64,000 bases of DNA from Streptomyces silvae. GTDB lineage: Bacteria; Actinomycetota; Actinomycetes; Streptomycetales; Streptomycetaceae. This document shows, in pieces, positions 33,820 to 43,046 of the stretch. The notes beneath the pieces were generated by a model that searched no databases, had not been told where the DNA came from, and saw only the letters and a program-made list of their open reading frames with translations. The DNA lies in assembly GCF_016745505.1 (NCBI RefSeq), contig NZ_JAERUC010000081.1:1-64000 (forward strand). The letters run 5' to 3'. A program made the position numbers and the translations under genes. Position 1 is the first letter of the stretch; each line of letters opens with the position of its first letter.

Positions 33820-34599
33820 ATGACCAGTCTCCACGCACTCCATCACACCGGGTCACCGCTCCTGCTGCCCAACGCCTGGGACCATGCGTCGGCGGCGGCC
33901 CTGGCCGCGCAGGGGTTTCCTGCCATCGGCACCAGCAGTCTCGCCGTGGCCGCGGGCGCCGGGCTGCCCGACGGCATGGCGGTGACGCAGGACGAAACCC
34001 TCCGGCTGACGCGGCAGTTGGGCAACCGGGGGTTCCTGCTCTCCGTCGATGCCGAGAACGGCTTCAGCGACGACCCGGCGCAGGTCGCCGCATTCGCCGC
34101 TCGGCTGGCCGCCGCCGGTGCGGCGGGCATCAACCTGGAGGACGGCAGAGGCGACGGGACGCTCACCCCCGCAGCGGTTCACGCGGCGAAGATCGCGGCG
34201 GTCAAGGACGCCGTACCGGATCTCTTCGTCAACGCCCGCACGGACACCCACTGGCTGCGCACCCAGCAGGACGAGACCGAGGCCCGGCTCGACGCCTACA
34301 TCCGGGCGGGCGCTGACGGTGTGTTCGTCCCCGGGCTGTCCGACCCCGCCCGCATCACCGCCCTGGTGAGGTTCGTGGACGTGCCGCTGAACATCCTGTA
34401 CTCGCCCTCCGGCCCCGGCGTCGCGGAACTCGGTGCGCTGGGCGTGCGGCGGGTGAGTCTGGGCTCTCTGCTCTACCGGGTCGCGCTCGGCGCGGCGCTG
34501 GATACGGCGATCGGCATCCGTTCCGGCCGGCCGGTCACCGGCAGCGTGCCTGCCTACGGCGACGTACAGGGTCTCAGCGGCGAGGGACACCGGCGCTGA
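33820..34599 (+). CDS. Isocitrate lyase/phosphoenolpyruvate mutase-family protein
   Basis: 259 residues. The PEP mutase/isocitrate lyase barrel is recognised from LLLPNAWDHASAAALAAQGF, AIGTSSLAVAAGAGLPDG, LLSVDAENGFSD (metal-binding Asp and Glu), INLEDGRGDG and LFVNARTDTHWL. The catalytic-loop cysteine of isocitrate and methylisocitrate lyases (KKCGH) is absent, so it belongs with small lyases or hydrolases acting on 2-oxo or phosphonate-type compounds. Stands alone between opposed genes. Confidence 0.85.
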   Translation: MTSLHALHHTGSPLLLPNAWDHASAAALAAQGFPAIGTSSLAVAAGAGLPDGMAVTQDETLRLTRQLGNRGFLLSVDAENGFSDDPAQVAAFAARLAAAGAAGINLEDGRGDGTLTPAAVHAAKIAAVKDAVPDLFVNARTDTHWLRTQQDETEARLDAYIRAGADGVFVPGLSDPARITALVRFVDVPLNILYSPSGPGVAELGALGVRRVSLGSLLYRVALGAALDTAIGIRSGRPVTGSVPAYGDVQGLSGEGHRR

Positions 34600-34657
34600 C
34601 CACGGTGCGCACATCGCGTGTGTGGCCCCGCCGGTCGCAGGGCCGGACCTGGCAGCG

Positions 34658-35767
34658 TCAGCCGGAGCGTTCCCCGATTGCCGAGAGGAGTTGAGGGTCG
34701 TAGCAGTCGCACGCCAGGACGGTGGCGGCTCGGGTCTTCTGCGCCGGCACCTCGATCAGTGCGGTCAGGCTGCTCGTCTGGTCCACGCTGCGCCACTGCC
34801 TGCCGCCTCCACCGAGGAGCAGATCGGTGTCCGACCCCTTGTCGTACCGGACGGTGCCGGTGGGCGGGGCGCCTGTGGTGCGGTGTTCCTGTACGAGGGT
34901 GCAGGCGACCAGGGAGCTGCCGGTCGAGAGGCGGAAGACGGGGAGGCCGGCGCCTGTCACCCGGTAGGAGAAGGTGTGCCCGAGGCCGCTGTCCGCCCAG
35001 TCGTTGTAGAAGCGGACGAGGTCGCTGGTGAACCCGCCTTCCGCGAAGCGGTCGTCGGTGGGGCTGCCGAGCGGGGAGGTGAAGCTGAGGTAGTCGGCGT
35101 AGCTGTCGCAGACCTCGCGGTCGGCTTGCGGGGTGTCCGACAGCTGGGCCGTTCCGGAAGCAGTGCGGCGGATGTCCGGGAGCACCTTCGGCTGCACGCG
35201 TACGGCGGTGTCGTCCTTCTTGGACGGTGCCGGGGAAGGTGTCGGAGATGCGCTCGCCGACGTCTTGGCGGGTTCTGTCACCGCCCATCCTGCGGCGTCC
35301 GCTTTCCAGGCGCCCCCTTTCTCCGCCTGGGTGAAGTAGAGGAGTGAGGAGGAGCGGTCCTTCTCGCTTCCCTTCCACTTGCTCAGTACGGCGAAGGAGC
35401 GGGGGTACGGGGCGCCCGCTTCCTCGGCGGGCATCAGGAAGCGGGGCCGGGTGAGGTGGGCAACTTCGTCCTCGGTCCCGGCCTTGCGGTGGATCTCGTA
35501 CCCGGCGAGTGATTCCTTCAGCAGGACGCCCGTCTGGATCTTGCTCGCGGCTACGTCGTCGAGGGCGGCGTCCGCCGCGGCGTTCTCGCGGTCGTAGCGC
35601 GCGAAGACCTGTTTCGCGTCGTCCGTCGTGATGACGGGCTGCGGCCCGGACGACGCCCGGGGCGCCGCGCCGTCCGGGGGCGGGGTACTGCCGTCGGTGC
35701 AGCCCGTCAACAGGGCCAGTGCGATGACCAGACCGGTCGTGCCGAGCCGTGCGGTCGGGTGTTTCAC
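34658..35767 (-). CDS. Secreted lipoprotein (DUF8094-like)
   Basis: 369 residues. A short basic n-region and hydrophobic core end in a lipobox LLTGC at about residue 22. Then comes a Pro/Ser-rich linker, an alpha/beta domain (TTDDAKQVFARYDRENAAAD), a Ser/Pro/Thr linker near 175-190 and a second domain with GFTSDLVRFYNDWADSG. The C-terminal part has a cysteine pair (LACDCYD). Function unknown; it is one of the abundant Streptomyces surface lipoproteins with a nuclear-transport-factor-like first half. Confidence 0.78.
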   Translation of the reverse strand: MKHPTARLGTTGLVIALALLTGCTDGSTPPPDGAAPRASSGPQPVITTDDAKQVFARYDRENAAADAALDDVAASKIQTGVLLKESLAGYEIHRKAGTEDEVAHLTRPRFLMPAEEAGAPYPRSFAVLSKWKGSEKDRSSSLLYFTQAEKGGAWKADAAGWAVTEPAKTSASASPTPSPAPSKKDDTAVRVQPKVLPDIRRTASGTAQLSDTPQADREVCDSYADYLSFTSPLGSPTDDRFAEGGFTSDLVRFYNDWADSGLGHTFSYRVTGAGLPVFRLSTGSSLVACTLVQEHRTTGAPPTGTVRYDKGSDTDLLLGGGGRQWRSVDQTSSLTALIEVPAQKTRAATVLACDCYDPQLLSAIGERSG

Positions 35768-35909
35768 AGCTTTCGACCTCCCCCGTGCTCCGTGATCTTG
35801 TCAGCGTAGATGACGTGATCACGGAATACGCCGCTTCACGGGGAACTGGCAGTGGAGCGCTCCGTGGTGCCCGGTGCGGGGATGACGGACCGTGCGGTGA
35901 GAGACGGCG

Positions 35910-36872
35910 TCACTGTGTCAGGTCGAGCACGAGCTTGCCCCGGGTGCGGTTGGTCTCGCCCAGCCGGTGTGCGTCGGCGGCCTGTTCGAGGGGGAAGGTG
36001 CGTTCGACCTCGACACGGAGTGTGCCGGAGTCGACCAGGCGGGCGATGGCCGCGAGGGCGGCGGCGTCCGGCTCGACCAGGAGGGGGCTGGTGCGCACGC
36101 TCTTCTGCCGGGCGGCGTCGGCGAGGGCGTCCGAGATACCGCTGGGGATGGAGACGACCAGGCCGCCCCGGCGGGTGACCGACACCGATCGCGCGTCGGT
36201 GCCGTCCGCGGCGCCGATCAGGTCGATGACGACGTCCACATCGCCCGTGGCTTCCTCGAACCGCCGGCGGGTGTAGTCGATCGTCTCGTCCGCGCCCAGT
36301 TCCTTGAGCCAGGTGTGCCGGGGCTCCCGGGCGGTCGCGATCACCTCGGCGCCGAGGTGCTTGGCGATCTGCACCGCCAGGTGTCCCACTCCCCCGGCCG
36401 CGGCGTGCACCAGGACCCGCTGTCCGGCGGTCACGTGCGCCGTGTCGACCAGTGCCTGCCAGGCGGTGAGTGCCGCGAGCGGCAGGGCGGTGGCCTCGAC
36501 GTGGGAGAGCGAGTCGGGCTTACGGGCGAACTGGCGGGAGGGTGCCGTGACGAACTCGGCGTACGCTCCGGCCGGGCGCGGGAACCACGGCATGGCGTAG
36601 ACCTCGTCGCCGGGTGCGAGTGTGGTGACCCCGAAGCCGACCTCCTCGACGACGCCTGAGACGTCCCAGCCGAGGATCAGCGGCAGTGTCTGGAGGCCGG
36701 CCATGCCGTGGCCCGCGCGGGTCTTCCAGTCCACCGGGTTGATCCCGGCGGCGTGGACGCGCACCAGGACCTCGGTCGGCAGTGGTTCGGGCCGTGCGAT
36801 CCGGCCGGTGGTCAGGACGTCCGGTCCGCCGAACTCGTTGATGGTGACGGCGCGCATCGTCCGGTCGCTCAT
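35910..36872 (-). CDS. NADP-dependent quinone oxidoreductase-type MDR protein
   Basis: 320 residues from MSDRTMRAVTINEFGGPDVL, chosen for a GAGGAC ribosome site six bases before; a start five codons upstream also exists. GroES-like domain with AAGINPVDWKTRAGHG, cofactor loop HAAAGGVGHLAVQIAKHLGA, and a C-terminus ending TRGKLVLDL as in the family. No zinc ligands. It probably reduces quinones or alkenals. Divergent from the GlxA-type regulator at 37002, which may control it. Confidence 0.88.
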   Translation of the reverse strand: MSDRTMRAVTINEFGGPDVLTTGRIARPEPLPTEVLVRVHAAGINPVDWKTRAGHGMAGLQTLPLILGWDVSGVVEEVGFGVTTLAPGDEVYAMPWFPRPAGAYAEFVTAPSRQFARKPDSLSHVEATALPLAALTAWQALVDTAHVTAGQRVLVHAAAGGVGHLAVQIAKHLGAEVIATAREPRHTWLKELGADETIDYTRRRFEEATGDVDVVIDLIGAADGTDARSVSVTRRGGLVVSIPSGISDALADAARQKSVRTSPLLVEPDAAALAAIARLVDSGTLRVEVERTFPLEQAADAHRLGETNRTRGKLVLDLTQ

Positions 36873-37001
36873 GTCGTCCTCGCTCATTTCCGCTTCGTAC
36901 GTTCTTCGGCCCGGGCCCGCGGCCCGTGGCAGGTGTCAGCCTCGCCGATGCCCGGGCAGGCCGTGAGTGGCCGGGCGGCCACCTGTCGTACCATTCCGGC
37001 C

Positions 37002-37982
37002 ATGCCTCATCGTGTCGCTGTTCTCGCCCTGGACGGGGTCATACCGATGGACCTCGGGATCGCGGCCCGGGTGTTCAACGAAGCCGTCGGCCCGACCGGC
37101 GCACGGCTCTATTCCGTGACGACCTGCTCGCTGGGCGGGCTGCCGGTCCGTACGAGCGAGGGTTTCCGGATCGTCGTGGACGAGGACGAGTCGCTGCTGG
37201 GGAGTGCGGACACGGTGGTGATCGCCACCCAGGAGCCCGGGGACCATCTGCTCACCACGGGAGAGCTGCCCGCCCGTCTCGCCGCCGCCTTCGGCCGGAT
37301 CGGGCCGCGGACCCGCATCGTCAGCCTGTGCACCTCGGCGTTCCTGCTCGCGGCGGCCGGGCTGCTGGACGGGCTGCGGGCGACGACGCACTGGGCGCTC
37401 TGCGACCGGTTCACCCGGCTGTTCCCCGAGGTCGAGATCGATCCGGACGTCCTCTTCGTCGACAACGGGCGCATCCTGACGGCTGCCGGTGGGGCGGCCG
37501 GCCTCGACCTGTTCCTTCATCTGGTCCGCAGGGACCACGGCGCGACCGTGGCCGGAGCGGCAGCCCGGCGGTGTGTGGTGGCCCCGTGGCGGGAGGGCGG
37601 GCAGGCGCAGTTCATCGAGCACCCGGTGCCGGAGGACGCCGACCGTTCCACCTCGGCCACCCGGCAGTGGGCGCTGGACCGGCTGGACGAGCCGGTCACA
37701 CTGCAGGACATGGCTCGCCACGCCCATATGAGTGAGCGCACGTTCACCCGGCGTTTCCGGGCCGAGGTGGGGACGAGCCCTCTCCGGTGGCTGGTGCAGA
37801 GCCGGCTGGCCCAGGCGCGCCGGCTGCTGGAGTCCAGCGACCTGACCGTGGCGCGGATCGCGGCCGTCTGCGGATTCGGGGACCCGGTCGTCCTGCGCAA
37901 GCACTTCCACACCCATCTCGGTCTGTCGCCGCTGGCCTACCGGCGCGCCCACTGCGCACCTGAGCCCGTCCGCTCGGGCTGA
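37002..37982 (+). CDS. GlxA/AraC-family transcriptional regulator (DJ-1/PfpI + HTH)
   Basis: 326 residues from MPHRVAVLALDGVIPMDLGI. The N-terminal DJ-1/PfpI domain (1-190) includes RIVSLCTSAFLLAAAGLLDG, with a cysteine at the nucleophile-elbow position, and ATTHWAL. The C-terminal AraC domain (about 220-315) has both HTHs: VTLQDMARHAHMSERTFTRR and VARIAAVCGFGDPVVLRKHF. These regulators sense small metabolites through the N-domain. It is probably linked to the divergent oxidoreductase at 35910. Confidence 0.9.
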   Translation: MPHRVAVLALDGVIPMDLGIAARVFNEAVGPTGARLYSVTTCSLGGLPVRTSEGFRIVVDEDESLLGSADTVVIATQEPGDHLLTTGELPARLAAAFGRIGPRTRIVSLCTSAFLLAAAGLLDGLRATTHWALCDRFTRLFPEVEIDPDVLFVDNGRILTAAGGAAGLDLFLHLVRRDHGATVAGAAARRCVVAPWREGGQAQFIEHPVPEDADRSTSATRQWALDRLDEPVTLQDMARHAHMSERTFTRRFRAEVGTSPLRWLVQSRLAQARRLLESSDLTVARIAAVCGFGDPVVLRKHFHTHLGLSPLAYRRAHCAPEPVRSG

Positions 37983-38015
37983 CGCCTGTCGAGGCCCGTT
38001 CCGTACTCTGGGGGC

Positions 38016-38921
38016 ATGCGTATGCGCCCCACTCTGAGCTGGACCCCCACGGAGGACCTGCCGCCGGCCACCATGGATCTGGAACCGGTCGCCGAGGCCC
38101 TGAGCGCCGGTGGTGTGCTGGTGCTGAGCGGGGCCGGCATCTCCACGGAGTCGGGCATTCCGGATTACCGGGGCGAGGGTGGCAGCCTCAGTCGGCACAC
38201 CCCAATGACCTATCAGGACTTCACCGGCGGCGCACAGGCCCGGCGCCGTTACTGGGCGCGCAGCCATCTCGGCTGGCGTACCTTCGGCCGCGCCCGCCCC
38301 AATGCCGGGCATCGCGCGGTGGCCGCGTTCGGGCGGCACGGCCGGCTCTCGGGTGTGATCACCCAGAACGTCGACAGCCTGCACCGGACCGCCGGCAGCG
38401 AGGACGTCGTGGAACTCCACGGAAGCCTGGACCGGGTCGTCTGTCTCTCGTGCGGTGCCTTCAGTCCGCGCCGTGAGCTCGCCCGGCGGCTGGAGGAGGC
38501 CAATGCGGGGTTCAGTCCGGTGGCGGCCGGGATCAATCCGGACGGTGACGCCGACCTCACCGACGAGCAGGTCGGGGACTTCCACGTGGTGCCCTGCACG
38601 GTCTGCGGCGGGATCCTCAAACCGGACGTGGTGTTCTTCGGCGAATCCGTGCCTCCGCAGCGGGTCGAGCACTGCCGCGCCCTGGTCCGTGAGGCGTCCT
38701 CGCTGCTGGTCCTGGGCTCCTCGCTGACCGTGATGTCCGGCCTCCGGTTCGTGCGGCAGGCGGCCGAGGCCGGGAAGCCGGTGCTGATCGTCAACCAGGA
38801 CCCGACGCGGGGCGACCGTCACGCCGTCACCCGTGTCGCGCTGCCGCTGGGAGCGGCTCTCACCGCCGTGGCGGGCCGGCTGGGCGTCCCCGTCGACGAG
38901 GGGGCCGCGGGGCCCGTGTGA
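38016..38921 (+). CDS. Sir2-family NAD-dependent protein deacetylase
   Basis: 301 residues with all sirtuin signatures: LVLSGAGISTESGIPDYRGE (NAD binding), VITQNVDSLHRTAG, the catalytic His in VELHGSLDRVVC, and a four-cysteine zinc site (CLSC and CTVC). It also has KPDVVFFGE and LVLGSSLTVMSG. Length fits class II (SIRT4-like) bacterial sirtuins. The start at 38016 gives a ~20-residue leader; a Met at codon 20 is an alternative. It begins 33 bases after the regulator gene, so co-transcription is possible. Confidence 0.93.
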   Translation: MRMRPTLSWTPTEDLPPATMDLEPVAEALSAGGVLVLSGAGISTESGIPDYRGEGGSLSRHTPMTYQDFTGGAQARRRYWARSHLGWRTFGRARPNAGHRAVAAFGRHGRLSGVITQNVDSLHRTAGSEDVVELHGSLDRVVCLSCGAFSPRRELARRLEEANAGFSPVAAGINPDGDADLTDEQVGDFHVVPCTVCGGILKPDVVFFGESVPPQRVEHCRALVREASSLLVLGSSLTVMSGLRFVRQAAEAGKPVLIVNQDPTRGDRHAVTRVALPLGAALTAVAGRLGVPVDEGAAGPV

Positions 38922-39144
38922 GGGGGTGGCGGTCAGGGCGAGGGGCGAAATGACCGGCTTCGGGAGTGCGCTTACTTTACTGCGCCGAAACCTCTGAAAT
39001 ACCTCAGATTTGTTTTCGTGAGGCCGGGTGCACTGCCAGAATCACAGGGTTCCTGATCATGCGCCTTCGAGCCATCGCCGGGTGCCTCCCCCACGGGCCC
39101 GGCCGGGACCGGTCATTTCCCCCTCACAAAGGCGAACCCCCTCC

Positions 39145-40599
39145 ATGAGTGACGGCAGCATCACAGCAGCCGGTCAGCTCGCCGACGCACCGGCGAGCTC
39201 CCCCCACGTGGACGCCGGCGACGCCGGTTACAGCAAGGACCTCAAGTCCCGCCACATCAACATGATCGCCATCGGCGGCGCCATCGGCACCGGGCTCTTC
39301 CTGGGCGCGGGCGGCCGTCTCGCCGATGCCGGGCCCTCGCTCGCCATCGCGTACGCCGTCTGCGGTGTCTTCGCGTTCTTCGTCGTACGGGCGCTGGGTG
39401 AGCTGATCCTCTACCGTCCGTCGTCCGGCGCCTTCGTCTCGTACGCCCGTGAGTTCATGGGCGAGAAGGGCGCCTTCGCGGCCGGCTGGCTGTACTTCCT
39501 CAACTGGTCGACCACGGCCGTCGCGGACATCACGGCGGCGGCGACGTACGCCCACTTCTGGAGCATGTTCAGCGATGTCCCGCAGTGGATCCTCGCGCTG
39601 ATCGCCCTCGCGGTGGTGCTCACGGCCAATCTCATCTCGGTGAAGTACTTCGGCGAGATGGAGTTCTGGTTCGCGATCATCAAGGTGGCGGCCCTGGTCG
39701 CCTTCATGCTGATCGGGATCTTCCTCGTCGTCACCCGGCATCAGGTGGACGGCCACACCCCGGGCCTGTCCACCGTCTCGGACACCGGCGTGTTCCCCAC
39801 CGGCGCCCTTCCGATGCTGCTCGTGATCCAGGGCGTCGTCTTCGCCTACGCCTCCGTCGAGCTGTGCGGCGTCGCCGCCGGTGAGACCGAGCACCCCGAG
39901 AAGATCATGCCGCGTGCGATCAACTCCATCATGTGGCGGGTCGGACTGTTCTACGTCGGCTCGGTGGTGCTGCTCGCGCTGCTGCTGCCCTACACCGCGT
40001 ACTCCGGCGACCAGAGCCCGTTCGTTACCGTCATGGACAAGATCGGCGTACCGGGTGCGGCCGGCGTGATGAACCTGGTCGTGCTGACCGCCGCCCTGTC
40101 CAGCCTGAACTCCGGTCTGTACTCCACCGGCCGGATCCTGCGGTCCATGGCGCTGTCGGGTTCCGCGCCCCGCTTCACCGGCCTGATGAACAAGGGGCAG
40201 GTCCCCTACGGCGGGATTCTGCTGACCGCGGGCTTCGGGGTGCTGGGCGTCGGGCTGAACTACGTCGTGCCCGGCCAGGCGTTCGAGATCGTGCTGAACT
40301 TCGCGTCGATCGGGATCCTCGGCACCTGGGGCATGATCATGCTCTGCTCCCTGGTGTTCTGGCACCGCTCGCAGAGCGGCCGGGTCACCAGGCCCGCCTA
40401 CCGGCTCCCCTGGGCGCCGTACACCCAGATCGTCACGCTGGCGTTCCTCGTGGGTGTGGCGTTCCTGATGTGGTGGGGCGGCGGTGTCGGACGGACGACC
40501 GTGACGCTCCTGCCGTTGATCGCCGCGGCTCTGGTCGGTGGCTGGTTCGTCGTACGCGGCCGGGTGCGCGAGATGGCGCGGGCCAAGCAGGACGCCTGA
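39145..40599 (+). CDS. ansP: L-asparagine permease-type amino acid transporter (AnsP-like)
   Basis: 484 residues with about 12 membrane segments, of the APC-superfamily amino acid transporter (AAT) type. The match to AnsP is close: IGGAIGTGLFLGAGGRLADA, RPSSGAFVSYAREFMGEKGA, FGEMEFWFAIIKVAAL, QGVVFAYASVELCGVAAGET and LTAALSSLNSGLYSTGRILR. A soluble N-terminal tail of ~30 residues precedes the first helix. It imports L-asparagine, or a similar neutral amino acid, with protons. A strong hairpin follows at 40610; the 220-base upstream gap has AT-rich patches but no clear operator. Confidence 0.88.
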   Translation: MSDGSITAAGQLADAPASSPHVDAGDAGYSKDLKSRHINMIAIGGAIGTGLFLGAGGRLADAGPSLAIAYAVCGVFAFFVVRALGELILYRPSSGAFVSYAREFMGEKGAFAAGWLYFLNWSTTAVADITAAATYAHFWSMFSDVPQWILALIALAVVLTANLISVKYFGEMEFWFAIIKVAALVAFMLIGIFLVVTRHQVDGHTPGLSTVSDTGVFPTGALPMLLVIQGVVFAYASVELCGVAAGETEHPEKIMPRAINSIMWRVGLFYVGSVVLLALLLPYTAYSGDQSPFVTVMDKIGVPGAAGVMNLVVLTAALSSLNSGLYSTGRILRSMALSGSAPRFTGLMNKGQVPYGGILLTAGFGVLGVGLNYVVPGQAFEIVLNFASIGILGTWGMIMLCSLVFWHRSQSGRVTRPAYRLPWAPYTQIVTLAFLVGVAFLMWWGGGVGRTTVTLLPLIAAALVGGWFVVRGRVREMARAKQDA

Positions 40600-40609
40600 C
40601 CGGCATCAT

Positions 40610-40649
40610 CCGGATGCGCGCCGCGCGGCGTCGCGCGGCGCGCATCCGG
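40610..40649. terminator. Long perfect hairpin terminator
   Basis: Arms ccggatgcgcgccgcgcg and cgcgcggcgcgcatccgg (18 bp, perfect) with a 4-base loop, between the convergent permease and Tap-like genes. Serves both strands. Confidence 0.85.
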
Positions 40650-40667
40650 TGGCTCGATCCTCGACCT

Positions 40668-42842
40668 CTATTCGCCCTCGTCGAGGACGGCGTCCCCGCC
40701 CTTGATGTGCCGGGCGGGGTTGTAGCCCTTCTCCATCAGGTCCACCGCCCAGGCCATCTCCTGGACGCCCTCCAGCTTGGCCATGCCCGGGGACAGTCCG
40801 AGGCGGAAGCCGCCCGGCTGCGGCTTCCCGGAGGCGCTGTAGGGCAGGAAGTCCAACGGTGAGGCTCCCCCGCTCGGGTAGACGACGCAGTCGGACAGCA
40901 CCGCGAGCGGGTAGAGGCCCGTCATCCGGGCCATGTTGGCGAGCTTGCGGTGCATGTTGACCCGGGCCTTGCTGATGACGGCGGCGCGGATGTCGGGGCG
41001 CCAGGTCGGGCGCTCCAGGGCCGGCCACCGTTCACCGTCGCGGTAGTGCCTGCCCTGCGGTCCTTCGCGGAGTTTGCCGACTCCGCCCTTGACCGTCGCC
41101 TTGATCGCGGCGAGTACGGCGGCCAGCGCGGGGTCGTTCTGCTTGTGGTGCTCCATCGCCGTGACGAACTCGGTGTCGGTGAGGTCCTTGGTGACGCCGA
41201 GGTCGGCGAGCGTGTCGATGTAGGCGGTCTTCAGACGGTCGTGCCACGGGTCCAGGTAGGCGCCTGTCTCCCGGCGCAGGAACGCCTCGACCGGGGTGAC
41301 GTTGTGGCCGAGCTCCTGGGCGTAGGCGACGGTGTGTGTCTGGTACCAGGCCGGGCCGTCGGGGCGTTCGCCGGTGGGGGTGAACGGTGAGGGCAGTCGC
41401 GGGTCCAGCTCGATGTGGGAGAGGTCGACGAACCAGGAGCCGGGGATCTTCGGGTTGAACCGCGGCTGGTGGAAGTGGTCGGGGGCGGACAGCCCGACCG
41501 TGAGCCGGGCCGCCGCCGCGAGGAACGCGGTGTTCAGGTCCAGGCCGACGGCGTAGGGCAGCAGGCACTCCTCGTCCGACAGCAGCGGGACGGCGCGGAC
41601 CCACTGGTAGGCCTCCTCGTCGAGGAAGCCTCCCTTCCAGCCCTGGGCCACGGGGTGTTCGGGCCTGGCTTCCGGCGGGGCGGGGTCCATCGGTTCCGTA
41701 CCGAGCGAGCCGGGATTGTGGCCGGCGACCCAGTTCCCGCTGTCCTTGTCCTGCACGGCCCGGGTGGGCGGGCGCAGGGCGGTCATCAGCTCCAGTCCGG
41801 ATACGGCGGTGCTGCCGCGCGGGGTGATGACCCGTTGGGCGTAGATCCCCAGGACGCGGGCGATGTCGGCGGGGTCCATGTCCTCGACGCCCGGCCAGGA
41901 GCGCGCGTCGAGGGCGTCCCAGGAGAGGACGGCGAGCTGTACGCACTGGCGCTGTCCGGTCCTGGCGGGGCGGTAGATCCGTGCCCAGGGGCCGAACCCG
42001 CGCCGGGTCAGTTTCCACTTGGCCTTGGCGACCTGTTTGACGACGGGGTGGTCCTCGGGCAGGCGCAGGGAGCGGCGCTGCTCGAAGCCCTCCAGGCGTT
42101 CGGGGAGGCCGAGCTTCACGGCCGCGGCGGCGGTGAGCGCGATCAGGGGATCGGAGTCCTTGCCGTTGCGGTGCAGGCGCGGGGCGCCGAGGCCGGATTC
42201 GGCGAGGGTCCACTCCACCAGCTCCGGCACCGTGGCCGCCGGGCAGTCAAGGACGATGCCGTCGACGCCGTACGCGGAACCGTCGCCGTCCAGGACCGCG
42301 AGCGGGCCGTGCGGGAAACGCGGGTCGGCGGCGGGTTTGGCCGTACGGTCCGGGAGACGGCGCGCCGCCGTGACGGGGCGGGCGGGGCGCTCGGGCGCCG
42401 GGGTGGGGCGTGCGGTGGCAATCGGCGCGGGGGGTGCGGTGGCCGTGGGAGCGGGGTCCGGGGCCGGGGCGGCCGGGGCGGTGCGTGTGTCGGGGGCGGG
42501 CTGCGGCTGGGGTACGGCGGCCACGTAGGGGGGCGGCGTGGGGTGCCCCGCGCCGATGCCGTGGATGATGCCGGTGCCGGGACCCGAGCCGTGGGCGGGG
42601 AACTTCTCCGCCCAGCCGTTCAGCAGGCGCTGGTAGGCCTCCAGGCGCGGCGGCTTGGGCTCCGACCGGCCGTTCTCCCAGTTCTTGACCGTCTGCGTCG
42701 TCGACTTCAGGGCCTGTGCGAGTCGGGCCTGCGTGATGCCGGCGGCCTCTCGAAGCCGTGCACGCTCGGACGGGGGCGGGAGCTGAGGCCCCTCCTCCAG
42801 CAGAGCGTCCACCGACGCGAACAGTTCTTCCTCGGATGCCAT
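40668..42842 (-). CDS. Telomere-associated protein Tap-like, orphan copy
   Basis: 724 residues starting MASEEELFASVDALLEEG. An N-terminal XRE-type HTH (AGITQARLAQALKSTTQTVK, then NWENGRSEPKPPR) is followed by a Pro/Ala/Thr-rich linker (about 100-170) and a large C-terminal domain. It matches in length and layout the Streptomyces Tap protein, which binds telomere 3' overhangs and recruits the terminal protein Tpg. The C-terminal part has segments reminiscent of polymerase motifs (LPYAVGLDLNTAFLAAA, KATVKGGVGKLRE, YPLAVLSDCVVYPSGG), but this is my observation only. No tpg gene follows; a terminator and the convergent permease do. It may be an internal paralogue with a regulatory role. Confidence 0.75.
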   Translation of the reverse strand: MASEEELFASVDALLEEGPQLPPPSERARLREAAGITQARLAQALKSTTQTVKNWENGRSEPKPPRLEAYQRLLNGWAEKFPAHGSGPGTGIIHGIGAGHPTPPPYVAAVPQPQPAPDTRTAPAAPAPDPAPTATAPPAPIATARPTPAPERPARPVTAARRLPDRTAKPAADPRFPHGPLAVLDGDGSAYGVDGIVLDCPAATVPELVEWTLAESGLGAPRLHRNGKDSDPLIALTAAAAVKLGLPERLEGFEQRRSLRLPEDHPVVKQVAKAKWKLTRRGFGPWARIYRPARTGQRQCVQLAVLSWDALDARSWPGVEDMDPADIARVLGIYAQRVITPRGSTAVSGLELMTALRPPTRAVQDKDSGNWVAGHNPGSLGTEPMDPAPPEARPEHPVAQGWKGGFLDEEAYQWVRAVPLLSDEECLLPYAVGLDLNTAFLAAAARLTVGLSAPDHFHQPRFNPKIPGSWFVDLSHIELDPRLPSPFTPTGERPDGPAWYQTHTVAYAQELGHNVTPVEAFLRRETGAYLDPWHDRLKTAYIDTLADLGVTKDLTDTEFVTAMEHHKQNDPALAAVLAAIKATVKGGVGKLREGPQGRHYRDGERWPALERPTWRPDIRAAVISKARVNMHRKLANMARMTGLYPLAVLSDCVVYPSGGASPLDFLPYSASGKPQPGGFRLGLSPGMAKLEGVQEMAWAVDLMEKGYNPARHIKGGDAVLDEGE

Positions 42843-43046
42843 GGCTGTCCACCTCCGCTCCGGACACTAACAGCCCGCACCCTCGGATTTAGCCCGCGCC
42901 TTTAACCCGTTCAGAGGTTTCGGAACGGGGGCCGTCACTCGGGCCCCCGCCACGCGTTGTCCTATGTCACCAGTCCCATGTCATCGAACCGCGACCGGCG
43001 AGCGGTGCCCCTCGGACCGCGCCGTGCCCCTCAGGAGGACAGAACA

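Noticed and set aside
38922-39144. A riboswitch or attenuator before the permease gene
   Set aside because: The 220-base leader has AT-rich patches, but I could not find a stable mutually exclusive hairpin pair or a known riboswitch core.
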